This document shows, one piece after another, positions 1-11,141 of a stretch of DNA of 64,000 nt. The notes beneath the pieces were generated by a model that was not told the DNA's origin, did no database searches, and saw only the letters and a program-made list of their open reading frames with translations. The position numbers were made by a program, and so were the translations under genes. Source of the DNA: Strix aluco (Eukaryota; Chordata; Aves; Strigiformes; Strigidae); NCBI RefSeq assembly GCF_031877795.1, contig NC_133954.1:7283256-7347255 (forward strand). The letters are read 5' to 3'. The stretch's first letter is position 1; each line of letters opens with the position of its first letter.

Positions 1-3000
1 CGGTACCCCAAATATCTCAGCGACATCAAAGACGCCCTCAACCCCCAGTGCCTGGCTGCTGTCATCTTCATCTACTTCGCGGCGCTGTCACCCGCTATCA
101 CCTTTGGAGGCTTGCTGAGTAATGGGGGGGACAGGCTGGGGACACGCCGGGGGACAGGGACATGGCCCGGCTGGGCACGGGGCGGGGGGGCTGGGGGAGC
201 GGGGTGCCACCGCCTGCAGCACCATCCCCTGGGGATGCTCCTCGGGGGTTATTACACCCCTAATCCCAGTGCTGAGGAGCGTGGGGAGCGGGGACACAGC
301 GCTGTCGTGTCCCCCCGCCCCGGCACCCACCGGCTCTGCCTTCCCCCCCCCTCCCAGGTGAGAAGACCAAGGGCATGATGGGGGTGTCGGAGCTGCTCCT
401 CTCCACCTGCGTGCAGTGCGTCCTCTTCAGCATCCTCAGCGCCCAGCCCCTCCTCGTCGTCGGCTTCTCGGGGCCCCTCCTCGTCTTCGAGGAAGCCTTC
501 TATGCGGTGGGTGCCACCCCGCACCCCTGGGTGCCCCCCACCTGCCGCCGGTGGTCCCCACGGTGGGCTCGTGGTGTCCCCACCCGCCCTGGCAGAGACA
601 CGGGGGTGCTGCCACGAGGGGATGTCATGTGGGGGGATGGCACAGGGGATGGCACTGGTGGGGATGTCGCGCGGGTGACGGGGCAGGGGTGAGGCCGCGC
701 AGGTGACGGCACGTAGGGGATATCACCCATCGGGGGGGTGGCACAGGGGCGATGTGAGGTGGCACCACATGGGTGATGCAAATAGCTGATGCCACGTGGG
801 TGACACCACACCATGCGGGTGCTGCCATTGGGGTGCTGCCAGACTGGGGTACCACCATCGCCATCCCGGCACCCCACTAGTCCCCCCATTACAGAAGCAG
901 CCTCAAGCTGCGCCAGGGCAGGGTCAGACTGGCTCTTAGAAGGATTTCTTTGCAGAAGGGGTTGTTGGGCGTTGGAATGGGCTGCCAGGGCAGGGGGGAG
1001 TCCCCATCCCTGGAGGGGTTGAAGAGTCGGGTTGACCCAGCGCTGAGGGATCTGGTGGAGTTGGGAACGGTCAGGGTGAGGTTCATGGTGGGGCTGGAGG
1101 AGCTTCAAGGGCTTTTCCAACCCAGATGATTCTGGATTCTGTGATTCCAGCACTCCCAAGCCCCCAGGCAGGAGGTGCAGGGCCACTGTGGCATCCATGA
1201 GTGAAAGCCCACCCCTGGGTGCCCATGCCGGGGGCTCTGGGGGGCTGACAGGGCTGTCCCCTCTGGCTCCCCAGTTCTGCAGCAGCCAAGGCATGGAGTA
1301 CATCGTGGGCCGGGTCTGGATCGGCTTCTGGCTGATCCTGCTGGTGCTGGTGGTGGTGGCCTGCGAGGCCAGCTTCCTGGTGCGCTACCTGTCCCGCTAC
1401 ACCCAGGAGATCTTCTCCTTCCTCATCTCCCTCATCTTCATCTACGAGACCTTCTCCAAGCTTGTCACGGTGAGGGGCGCAGGGTCCTGCGGTGGGGAAG
1501 AGTCGGCGGGGGGGGCTGCAGACTGTGGTCATCCCTTGGGTTTCCATAGAAACGGTGGGAGCCAGGCGAGGGATGCAGGCAGGGATGGAGCCCGTCTCCC
1601 AGTGTTTTCGCCCCCTCCCAGGTGTTTCCCAGCTCGTGCTTTTCTCCACAGGGGATTTTGGGGCAGGGAGGTGAAGCCCAGGCCCAGGTCCCACCTGGCC
1701 TGCAGCAGACATGGTCCTTGCCCAGGAACTGCCCAGAGAACCCCAATTTCTTCCCCCATCCCCTGGCTCAGACCCTTCCCAGCTGACTGGTACCAATGGG
1801 ATGGTGTCACCCCACACACTGGGTGCCCACAGGGACATCTCTGGTGCAGGAGAGGTGACAGGCAGGACACATACGCCACCACACCCTGGACCCCCCATCG
1901 CACCGAGGGGTCCCTGTGCACCCCTCCGCGAGCTCAGCGCGGCCCCAAACACCCCTGGGTGACGCATAGTCCGCAGCAGGGCCACGGTCATCCCTCCCCA
2001 CCATGCCACCCAGCCCCGGCTCCAGCCCCATTTCTGAAGGAGCATGGAGAAAACCAAGCCTAAAAATACCCCCCTGCTCGCCGTGTGCCAAGCTCCCAGC
2101 CTCGCCGGTCACGCTGGCACGCACCCTGCACCCACACACCCACCGGGACGGTGCCGCAGGGCTCCCCACACGGCAGGAGGGGTTCCCCCATCCCCACCCA
2201 CTAAGCGGGAATCCCATCCTCCCTGACCTTCTCCTCTTCCCTCCCCAGATCTTCAACGATCACCCGCTAAAGCAGATTTACGACAATGTGGAGCCCACGG
2301 TCCAGCCCAAGGTGCCGCAGCCCAACACGGCGCTGCTGTCCCTCGTCCTCATGGCCGGCACCTTCTTCCTGGCCATCTTCCTCCGCATGTTCAAGAACAG
2401 CGCTTTCCTGCCTGGCAAGGTGAGGATGGGGGGGGTGGCACGGTGGCATCCCCCCAACACCTCACTGGACCCGGGGTCAGCGCTGGGACCAAAACGGGCG
2501 CTTGGCGGGTGCTGGTAACTGAAAGGGGCTGGCTGAGACCATGCAAACTCATTGCATGTTCCTGCAAAGGTCTTTGCTTGAGCTTGCTGCCGGTGGGGAG
2601 ATGGTGTGGGGGGATCCCCTTGGCTGGGTGGGGACCCCCTTGGCTGGGTGGGGCCACAGGCAGTTTAACGCGGTCACGGTGTCCCCACAGGCCCGGCGCT
2701 TGATCGGGGATTTCGGGGTGCCCATCTCCATCTTCATCATGACGCTGGCCGACTTCTTCATCAAGGACACGTACACGCAGGTCCGGGAGCAGCGGGAGGG
2801 CAGGACTGCGGAGGAGGGGGACGGGTGTCCCCAACAAGGGGACATGGAGTGCTTGTCCCTGTGCCCTGTCCCCCTCACTCCCCCCTCTCTGCTCCCACCC
2901 AGAAACTGAACGTCCCAAAGGGCTGGAGGTCACCAACTCGACTGCCCGGGACTGGTTTATCAACCCCATGGGGGGCAACAACGACTTCCCCATCTGGATG

Positions 3001-4768
3001 ATGTTCGCCTCCGTGCTACCCGCTATCCTGGTCTTCATCCTCATCTTCCTCGAGACACAGATCACCACGTGAGGACGGCAGGGGGTGGTACAGGGAGGGA
3101 GGGGAGGGCTGCGAGGTGCCTGGCAGGACAGGGATGGAAGGGGACCTCTCACCACCGACTCTTCCTCCTCTGTCCCCGGCAGCCTCATCGTCAGCAAACC
3201 CGAGAGGAAGCTGGTGAAGGGCTCCGGCTTCCACCTGGACCTGCTGCTGATCGTGGCCATGGGGGGCCTGGCGGCCCTTTTCGGCATGCCCTGGCTCAGC
3301 GCCACCACCGTGCGCACCATCACCCACGCCAACGCCCTCACCGTCATGAGCAAGGCCACCGCTCCCGGAGACAAGTCCCAGATCGTGGAGGTCAAGGAAC
3401 AGCGCATCAGCGGCTTGTTGGTGGCCGTGCTCATCGGTGAGCTGGGGAGGTGCCCCCCAACCTAGGTGGCGAGCACTGGCTCCCCCAACAAGCTCTCCTT
3501 GACCCCTCCTTCTCCACCGCAGGCGTCTCCATCCTCATGGAGCCCATCCTGAAGCACATCCCTCTGGCCGTGCTCTTCGGCATCTTCCTCTACATGGGCG
3601 TCACCTCCCTTTTTGGCATCCAGCTCTTTGATCGCATCCTGCTCTTGCTGATGCCACCCAAGTACCACCCCAAAGAGCCCTACGTCACCCGGGTGAGTGA
3701 GCCCTGGGTGGCTTGGGGGTGTCCTGGGCTGCAGCACCCCGTGGTGCTACCTGTAATTGCTTGGGGCTCCCCAGAGAACCTCCTCCTTCGGTGCTGATCT
3801 TCGCTGGGTTCTTGAGGCCACTGTCCTGCCCCCCCACCAGCACCCAGCACCCTGGGAAGGGTGGCAGAGTGCTGGACCCACCACCCTGACCCCCCGGGGC
3901 TCCTCGTCCCACAGGTGAAGACTTGGCGGATGCACCTCTTCACCTTCACCCAGATTGTCGTCCTCGTGCTGCTGTGGGTGGTGAAGTCCACCCCGGCCTC
4001 GTTGGCGCTGCCCTTCGTCCTCATCCTCACCGTGCCCCTGCGGCGCTTCCTGCTGCCCAGGATCTTCCGGACGTGGAGCTCAAATGTGTATGTAGGCTCA
4101 GTGTGGGCTGGGAGCCACCCACGGTGCTGACCCTGTCCCTGTGCCCGTCCCTGTCCCCATCCTCATCCCTGTCCCCATTCTCATCCTCATCCCCATCTGT
4201 GTCCTCATTCCCATCCCTGTCCCCATCCTCATCCTCGTCTTCATCTTCATTCTCATCCTCATCTTATCCCCATCTGTGTCCTCATCCCCATCCCCATCCC
4301 CATCCTCATCCCCATCCCCATCCTCATCTTCATGTTCATCCCCATCCCCATCCTCATCCTCATCCCCATCTGTGTCCTCATTCCCATTCCTGTCCCCATC
4401 CTCATCCCTGTCCTTTCCCTCATCCTCGTCCTTTCCCTCATCCTCATCCTCATCTTCATCCCTCTCCCTAGCCCCATTCCTGTCCCCATCCCTGTCCCCA
4501 GTCCCATCCCAGCCCTCATCCCTGTCTCCATCACTGTCACTGTCCCTGTCCTCAATCCTGTCCCCATCCCTGTCCCCATCCCCATCTCCATCCCTGTCCC
4601 CATCCTCACCCCTGTCCCTGTCCCCATCCTCACCCCTGTCCCTGTCCCCGTCCCCGTCCCACCTCACGCCCTCTCCTGTCCCTCCAGCTGGACGCAGACG
4701 ACGCCGCGGTGACCTTCGAAGAGACTGAGGGCACGGACGTGTACAACGAGGTGCAGATGCCCAGCTAA
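1..4768 (+). CDS. SLC4A1: Band 3 anion exchanger, membrane domain (5'-partial)
   Basis: Chloride/bicarbonate exchanger of the red cell and kidney plasma membrane. Ten coding exons are readable: 1-118, 358-506, 1275-1469, 2249-2419, 2691-2780, 2903-3068, 3183-3436, 3523-3692, 3915-4087 and 4688-4768 (stop TAA), with GT..AG borders that keep phase. The translation runs from the first membrane segments ([23 protein letters not shown]) to the C-terminus ending YNEVQMPS. Family landmarks are present: FSK in the DIDS-lysine segment, a glycosylation sequon in VTNSTARDW, the transport glutamate in [10 protein letters not shown] and the lysine in [15 protein letters not shown]. The short third extracellular loop, [10 protein letters not shown] and LDADDA favour AE1 over AE2/AE3. 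The cytoplasmic domain lies left of the window. Two exons lose frame by one base in G runs (2920-2922, 4069-4070), after which perfect homology resumes; sequence error is likelier than a null allele. Confidence 0.93.
890..1155 (+). mobile_element. CR1 LINE 3' fragment in an SLC4A1 intron
   Basis: A 5'-truncated CR1 non-LTR retrotransposon 3' end, read forward. It carries the typical tract from 'caagctgcgccagggcaggg' to 'gattctgtgattcc'. It is nearly identical to 29,090-29,332 in this window, apart from a few substitutions and missing single bases in homopolymers. It contains no coding capacity. Confidence 0.9.
4135..4680. repeat. Pyrimidine-rich tandem repeat in the last SLC4A1 intron
   Basis: Degenerate array built on 'ccatcctcatcc' and 'cctgtccccatc' six/twelve-base units on the plus strand. 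It fills most of the intron before the terminal SLC4A1 exon, stopping just before the acceptor at 4687. Long open frames here (poly-Ser/Pro on plus, Asp/Glu/Gly on minus) are by-products of the repeat. Confidence 0.85.
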
Positions 4769-6313
4769 GGGCTCGCTGCCACCCGCCCCCCGGATGGCCC
4801 CGCGCCCCCCGGCCCCTCACCCCCCCACACCCGCTTACAGCTCCACTGCTGCCGTCCCGGGGCCTCTGGGTGACGGAGGAGAACTTGGGGACACGGCCCC
4901 AGAGCCCCAGTCCCCACCTGCGCACCCTGTGAATGGAGCCTTTTTTTTTTTTTTTCCCTTTTTTTGTTTTTTTTTAAATATTTTGGATGCTGTGATCTCA
5001 CCCGCACTTTGCTACCTACTGGGGAAGAGGCTGCCTGGGCGGGGGGGGGGGGAACCCATGGGGCACCCCACACCCCATGACAGGGCGGGATGACCCGTGC
5101 CCCATGTCACCGTCGTGTCCCCGAGGCCACTCTGGGGCCGTGACTGGGCACCAAACACGGGATGGAGCCTGAGGAAGACGCCCAAGCCCAGATGGAGGAT
5201 GAAGGCAGGGACGGGGCGACACAGCGGGGATGGAGACGCAGTGGAATGGGGTCCCCCCCTATTCCCCCCTGCCCTGCTGCCTCCCCACGGGACCCCCCCC
5301 TGCCCAGCCCCTCTTCCCCAGACGAACTTTCAGTGCTAATGAGCACGAGCTGGGACAGACCCTTCACCCCACAGACCCCTTTTTCCCTTTTCTCCATCAT
5401 TTGCTCCGGTGAGAGCATCCCGGCTGCTCCGCTGCGCTCCCGGCCGCTCCCAGCATCTCCCGGGGTCGGGATGTAAATAGTCCAGCGAGGGGGTTTATAT
5501 ATTTGCAATGAAGATAATCATGCTAAAAAACACACCAAAAAAATTACGCTGATGCTTCCGCAGGTAGGATTCACTCGGAACCAAACAAATATTAAAAAAA
5601 AAAGCCAAAAAAGCACCTTAAAAATGAAAAAATTCGGAAAAAACAAAAAAGCAGCTGCAAGTATAATCTGTATATTTGATGCTAGCGATTGGGGGAGTTT
5701 GTAATTTATTTCTAAAGGCTGATTGTGCCCCCGCCCACGGCGGGGGCCGTGTGTGTGTGTGTGTATATACTAGAGAGAAACTATATAAAAATTTACGATT
5801 TTCTAGAAAGGCTTATTTTAAAGGATCCTGGTCAGGGCCTAAACTCTACGGACCAGTCCGGCATCGTCGTTTAACTGACGAATTTTAGTATCATTCCTTT
5901 TATTTTTTTAGCATTTCAATTAAATCCATGTAGTTTTTCCTTGATTTTTCCCTTTGCTTTGCTGACCACGTCTTGCCCCGTTTCTGCCAGGATTGCTCCC
6001 AAACTGGCCGAGCATCCCCCTGTGTCTGCCGGGGCTGATCTGCCCAGGTCAGACCCAAGGGCCGGATCCAGCCCGGGTGCAGCGCACCCGATCAGGCTGC
6101 GAATTTGCTCCTTTTTGCATAAATCAGAGCGAGGGGGACCCCAAAATCAGCGTGGGGGATGGCAGAGGGGGGGCAGCCGTGCCTGGGGCTGCGCTACCTC
6201 GTGTTTGGGTTGGTTTAGTTTTATTAATTATGTATCTGAAATAAACAATATCGCGAGCTTCGGGGTTTTTTTTCTTCCCTTCCCCACCCACCTCTGTATC
6301 AGGCTTTAATAAA
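4769..6313 (+). other. SLC4A1: SLC4A1 3' UTR with two polyadenylation signals
   Basis: Non-coding sequence after the SLC4A1 stop. From about 5.5 kb it turns AT-rich, unlike the surrounding GC-rich spacer. AATAAA occurs at 6239-6244 and 6308-6313, so the transcript probably ends within about 30 bases of these. No competing reading frame of note is present. The extent of the UTR is inferred from base composition and the signals. Confidence 0.6.
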
Positions 6314-6489
6314 AAAATGAATAAAATCAGAAAGGAAGTGGGGTTTTCTTTCTGGTTGGGCATTTGCTGGGGGGGGGCGGGGTCACCTTATTTAACTCGC
6401 CCCACACAAAAGAGCAGCAGTTTGGAGGTGTCTGCCCCCCCCCACCCCAAGATGCTCGGTGCAGCTGTACCAAGAGGTTTGCCGTGGGG

Positions 6490-7200
6490 TCCTGGGATGG
6501 TCAATACATCCCAGCATCCCGGGATGCTCCCTGTAGCCATCCCAGAATGTTCCCTGCAGCCATCCCGGGATGCTCCCCAGGGTCATTCTGGGATGTTCCC
6601 TGCAGCCATCCTGGGATGCTTCCCATGGTCATCCTGGGATGCTCCCTGCAGTCATCTCAGGGTGCTCCCCAGGGTCATTCTGGGATGCTCCCTGCAGCCA
6701 TCCTAGGATGCTTCCCATGGTCATCCCCGGATGTTCCCTGCAGCCATCCCAGAATGCTCCTCATGGTCATCCTGGGATGCTTCCCATAGTAATTCTGGGA
6801 TGCTCCCTGCAGCCATCCCAGAACGTTCCCTGCAGCCCTCCCGGGATGCTCCCAATGGTCACCCCAGGGTGCTCCCCACAGACATCCTGGGATGCTCCCC
6901 ATGGTCATCCTGGGATGTTCCTTGCAGCCATCCCAGAATGCTCCTCACGGTTATCCTGGGATGCTCCCCATGGTCATCCTGGGATGTTCCTTGCAGCCAT
7001 CCCAGAATGCTCCTCACGGTTATCCTGGATGCTCCCCATGGTCATCCTGGGATGTTCCCTGCAGCCATCCCAGAATGTTCCCCACAGCATCCCGGGATGC
7101 TCCCAATGGTCACCCCAGGATGCTCCCCACAGCCATCCCGGCTGCTTGCTGCATCCTGACATCCCAGAATGCTCCCTGTGGCCATCCCAGGATACTCAGC
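6490..7200. repeat. 23-bp minisatellite downstream of SLC4A1
   Basis: About 30 degenerate copies of a roughly 23-base unit such as 'gggatgctccctgcagccat', alternating with 'catggtcatcctgggatg' variants. Starts about 180 bases after the last SLC4A1 polyadenylation signal. Confidence 0.85.
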
Positions 7201-9370
7201 CCCCCCTGCACCCTGGGGTGCTGCCCTATTGCTGCCGTGGCTGTCCCCGCTCCGGGGGGGGGGCATCACGCTGAGCCGCCTGCCTGGGGATGTTGTAACA
7301 CGCCGCAGCCCCCAGCCCCCCTCCTCCAGACCGTGCTGGCACTAAATTGACCCTGATTACCTGTAATCTCATTAACGAGAGCAATCAGCCGGGCTGCTGC
7401 CCCCACAGAAGACACCTGCCCACGGCCCAGCTCTGTAATCGGGGGCCGTGGAAGCGACGTGCCCGTTTGCCCGGAGCCTTTCTATGGGGCAAGCATCGGG
7501 GCCGGCATCTGCGCCAGCTCCTGACCGTGCCCCAAACGCTCTCCGTGGGGCTGGGATAAATCCCACCGCCCTCACCGGCTTTTTCCGAGCCCGGCGTTGC
7601 TGCTTGCCGTTGTTTTCTGGGGATGGAGGTACGTGGCTGGTGTTTTTCAGCCCAAGGCCTGCAGATCTGGCAGCTGCCTGTCCTTCTGCCGGCCTCACGT
7701 GGGCTAGCCACGCCGGGTGCCATCAGGAGGGCTCTGCGGGTCACCGTCACCGGCCGGACCCGCTGCTGCCATCCCTGCCGCCGAAACCCGGCGATGGAGG
7801 AAGGCCTCTGCCTGCGGCCGGGGCAGCCTGCCTGCACCCCGTCCTTCCCACCTTCCACCCTGGGAAGAGATTTTTATTCCCTGGGAGATGTCAATGAGGT
7901 CACTGCCACGGAATCCGGCCTGGCTGGGGGGGCGGATTTAGGTCAAGCTCTCATCTGAGCTTGACTTAGCCCAGCGAAATGTGGTTGGGGGGTGATTCGT
8001 GGCGGGGACCTGCAGCGGTGGTTGGCGGCAGGGTGTGAGTTGGCAAGGGAAAAAGAAAAAATAATTAATAGGTTTGCTAACGAGGAGGGGGGAGCGCGGG
8101 AGAGCTGGGTCACGTCGCAGCATCACCCCTGGAAGGGGAGAGCCCTGGTGCTGGGGGGGGGGTGTCAGGGTGCCCCCAGCATCACGGGGTGCTTTGTGCC
8201 ATCAGGCAGCTGAGCTGCCCTCGGCTCTGCTGCCTGCACCTCTGCCCGTGCAGGCAGGGCCACAGCCTGCCCGCGACAGCCGCGGATCTCCTCGAGGTGT
8301 ACGGCAGAGCGCTGGTGCTGTTCGTGCGCTGAGCAAGTGAAAATGAAAATAAAAAACTCCAAAAAGGCTGCAGTTGCACCATCGTGCTGCACCTTTATTT
8401 GCAAAAATACTAATTACTCAAATAACAGTAAAGAAAAAAAAAAATCCCTTGGTTAGAAAAAATCCCTTGGTTAGAAGCAAGCCCTGGGGAGGGCACAGAG
8501 CAAGGGGGGGAGAGTTCGGGGTGCGTTTGTGAGGAGCCCCCGTTTCTGGCCCACCTGCTGCAGGGGGCTGTGGCTCAGTTCCAGGGCTCTGGTGTCCCTC
8601 CTCGGTGGCAAAAGCCGCACAAACACGTTCCGGGGGGGGGGGTCCGAGCTGCCCTCAGGGCCACAGAGGGTTTGCACACCCCATCTAAAATGGCTTTTTG
8701 TTTTTTTTTTTTTAAAAAAAAAAAAAGATTAAAAATTTAAAAATGTTGATTTTCACGTTTGGCCTGATTGTCTCTAAATATTTTGTTGGTTTTTTTTCCT
8801 TTGTAATTTTTCCCTGTTGCAAAACAGTGACATTTCACCTAATTTAGGCCAGGGAAAACAGCTCAGCTGAGGCCTTTTCCACGCAGAACAAATATATATA
8901 TATATATTTTTTTTTTTTTAAGCTTTCACTGGAGGGATTACTGCTCGGCGCCGAAGCCGACTGGCGCGGCTTGGCACACCTCGGCGGCCGTGCCGGCTGG
9001 AGGCAGGACTGCGGGACGTGGCGGAGGGGCCGTCCGTCCGTCCGTCCGTGTCTGATCCTTTGCTCGGGGATAAGGCCCAAATAAATCACTTGCACAGCCC
9101 GGCTTCCCCTCACCACCCCCAAATCAACCTGGGGGGCAACTTGCACCCAGATTTGGGGATTATTATAATTATTTTTGTTCCTTTTCCACAGAAACAGGTG
9201 GAAATCTCCCAGATTTGGGCCATTCCTGTGCAGCCAGCTGGAGAGTCACGAGGCCTGACCCCACGTTCCCCCGCCTCATCCTGCCACCCTGGGGTGGGGT
9301 GGGGGGGGTCCCCACCACATCCTGCTCCCCGCTGCCTTGCGGCAGGTGCCTGCCCGGAGCTGCCTGCGCC
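7201..9370. other. Spacer without a recognisable gene
   Basis: Mixed unique sequence. AT-rich patches near 7,330-7,385 and 8,340-8,930 contain poly-A/poly-T runs and a short TA repeat (8,893-8,907). I see no exon with family homology and no repeat family I can name. It could contain regulatory DNA for the CpG-island promoter to its right. Confidence 0.4.
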
Positions 9371-9374
9371 GGCC

Positions 9375-9765
9375 TGCCCGGTAGCGTGCAGATGGCCGGA
9401 GCTCGCCGGTAGCGCGCGGGCAACTGGCAGCATGCAGATGGCCGAAGCTCGCCGGTAGCGCGCGGGCAGCCGGTAGCGTGCAGATGGCCGAAGCTCGCCG
9501 GTAGCGTGCAGATGGCCGAAGCTCGCCGGTAGCGCGCGGGCAGCCGGGAACGCGCCGGCGGCCTGGAGCAGCCGTGGCGTGCGGGAGGCCTGTGGCCGTA
9601 GCGCGCAGGCAGCCCCGGCCGGCCGGTTGCGTGCGAGCGGCAGCGGGGTGGCCGGTGGCACCGTGGAGGCAGCCCGGGGTGGCCGGTGGCGTGCAGGCAG
9701 CCTGGGATGGCCCGTAATTTGCAGGCAGCTCGGGATGGCCGGTAATTTGCAGGCAGCTGCCCGGC
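9375..9765. repeat. GC-rich tandem repeat next to a CpG island
   Basis: Degenerate direct repeats built on 'gcagatggccgaagctcgcc' and 'ggtagcgcgcgggcagccgg', about 30-50 bases per unit. They decay to the right into copies containing 'gatggccggtaatttgcagg'. CpG density is high. Confidence 0.75.
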
Positions 9766-9889
9766 CGGGATTGGCTGCGGGGAATGACGCCCAGCACAAC
9801 AAAGGTGGAGTTGGAGAAATTGCATTAAAAAAATTAAGAGAGAGAGAGAGGAGAAAAGGGAGAGGGGAGCGGAGGGAGGGGAGGAAACT

Positions 9890-10785
9890 GCCCCTCGCCC
9901 GCCCCGCCGGGGAAACCCCCCACCGCGGCCGTGTCCCGGGGCTGCCCGGGGCCGCGGGGCGGGCAGGGAGCGCGGCCCCGCCGCGTCGGAGGGGACCCAC
10001 CGGGGCGGGAGGCGGCTCGGCTCGGCTTCCCCCCCCCCTCCGCTTCCCCCCTCTTTTTTTTTTTTTTTTTCCTCTCTTTTTTTTTTTTTTTTTTTTATGC
10101 AAACGCCGGGCGAGGATTGTTGCACATGTAAGGAGATTTTTTTTTTTTTTTTTTCCTCCTTTCCCCCCCCACCTCCCCCCCCCCCCCCCCCCTTTCCCTC
10201 CTCTCTCCTTCCTCCTCCTCCTCCTCCTCTTTTTCTTCTCGCCACAGTGTTGCAAAAGCAAAGAGCAATAAAAAACACGGCGAAAGCGGCGGGAGCGCGG
10301 GGCGGCGGCGGCCGGCGGTGCCGCTTGGGGAGCGGCGGAGGCTGGCGGCGGACCCCGGCGCTCAGAGCCCGGCTGATTGGAAGAGAAAACGCAGCGCCAT
10401 GGAGGCGGGGGAAAGCGCGATCGTCTCTGCGGGGACTGGAGCGCGTCCACGCCCGGGGCCAGCGCTGCAGAGCTGGCCGCCGTTCAACCGCCGCTTCCCC
10501 GCCCCGGCCCCGCCGAGCCCCGGCCCCGCCGAGCCGCGGCCCCCCAAAGCCGGTACGTGCCTGCGCCGGGGGAGCGGAGCCGCGCCGTGCCGGGGCCGGG
10601 CCGTGCCGCGCCGCCCGGGCTCGCCATTCGCCGCCGCGCCGCTCCGCCGGCGGGGCTGGAGGAGGAGGAGGAGGCGCTTTGTTCCTCCCCGGGCTCCCGC
10701 CGCCGCCGCGCACCGGGCTCGGTAAGGCGCCGCCGCCGCTCCGCCGGGAAGGGGGGCTCAGCACCCGGCAAAAGGGGGGGGATTA
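9890..10785 (+). promoter_or_regulatory. CpG-island promoter with probable non-coding first exon
   Basis: Very GC-rich, CpG-dense block cut by the assembly gap. An inverted CCAAT box ('gattgg') lies at 10,374. Forward splice-donor-like sites follow at 10,552 ('gccg|gtacgtgc') and about 10,722 ('ctcg|gtaagg'), fitting a first exon transcribed rightwards. Two owners are plausible. One is HDAC5, whose last exons follow the gap. The other is UBTF, which follows SLC4A1 in the same orientation in mammals. The sequence does not decide between them. Confidence 0.55.
10032..10240. repeat. Polypyrimidine tract upstream of CpG promoter
   Basis: About 200 bases almost purely C and T on the plus strand, in long T and C runs. 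It is interrupted only by about 45 bases that include 'atgcaaac' and 'gttgcacatg'. A purine tract of GA repeats lies at 9,836-9,890. Such mirror-like homopyrimidine tracts can adopt triplex DNA; that behaviour is inference. Confidence 0.8.
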
Positions 10786-10985
10786 NNNNNNNNNNNNNNN
10801 NNNNNNNNNNNNNNNNNNNNNNNNNNNNNNNNNNNNNNNNNNNNNNNNNNNNNNNNNNNNNNNNNNNNNNNNNNNNNNNNNNNNNNNNNNNNNNNNNNNN
10901 NNNNNNNNNNNNNNNNNNNNNNNNNNNNNNNNNNNNNNNNNNNNNNNNNNNNNNNNNNNNNNNNNNNNNNNNNNNNNNNNNNNNN
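10786..10985. other. Assembly gap, 200 N
   Basis: Exactly 200 N, the same size as the second gap, so it is probably a placeholder of unknown true length. It must hide the bulk of HDAC5, which cannot fit in 200 bases. Confidence 0.97.
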
Positions 10986-11141
10986 TGCACCCTGTGCCGT
11001 GCCTCGGTTTCCCTGGGTTGATGAGAGGGGCTGCAGTCCCATCCCCGCTTGGGGGGGTTTGGCTTTGGAGGGGGGGGGCTTTGGGGGTGCTGGTGACAGA
11101 TTTGGGGGTCTTGATGGTGTGTGTGTGTCCCCCCCCGCCAG

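Noticed and set aside
4098-4925. Acidic Asp/Glu/Gly repeat protein on the minus strand
   Set aside because: Complement of the pyrimidine repeat in the last SLC4A1 intron; it overlaps the terminal SLC4A1 exon antisense.
9169-10764. A 531-residue minus-strand frame over the CpG island
   Set aside because: Low-complexity Arg/Pro/Lys translation of GC-rich and homopolymer sequence, without homology or splice support.
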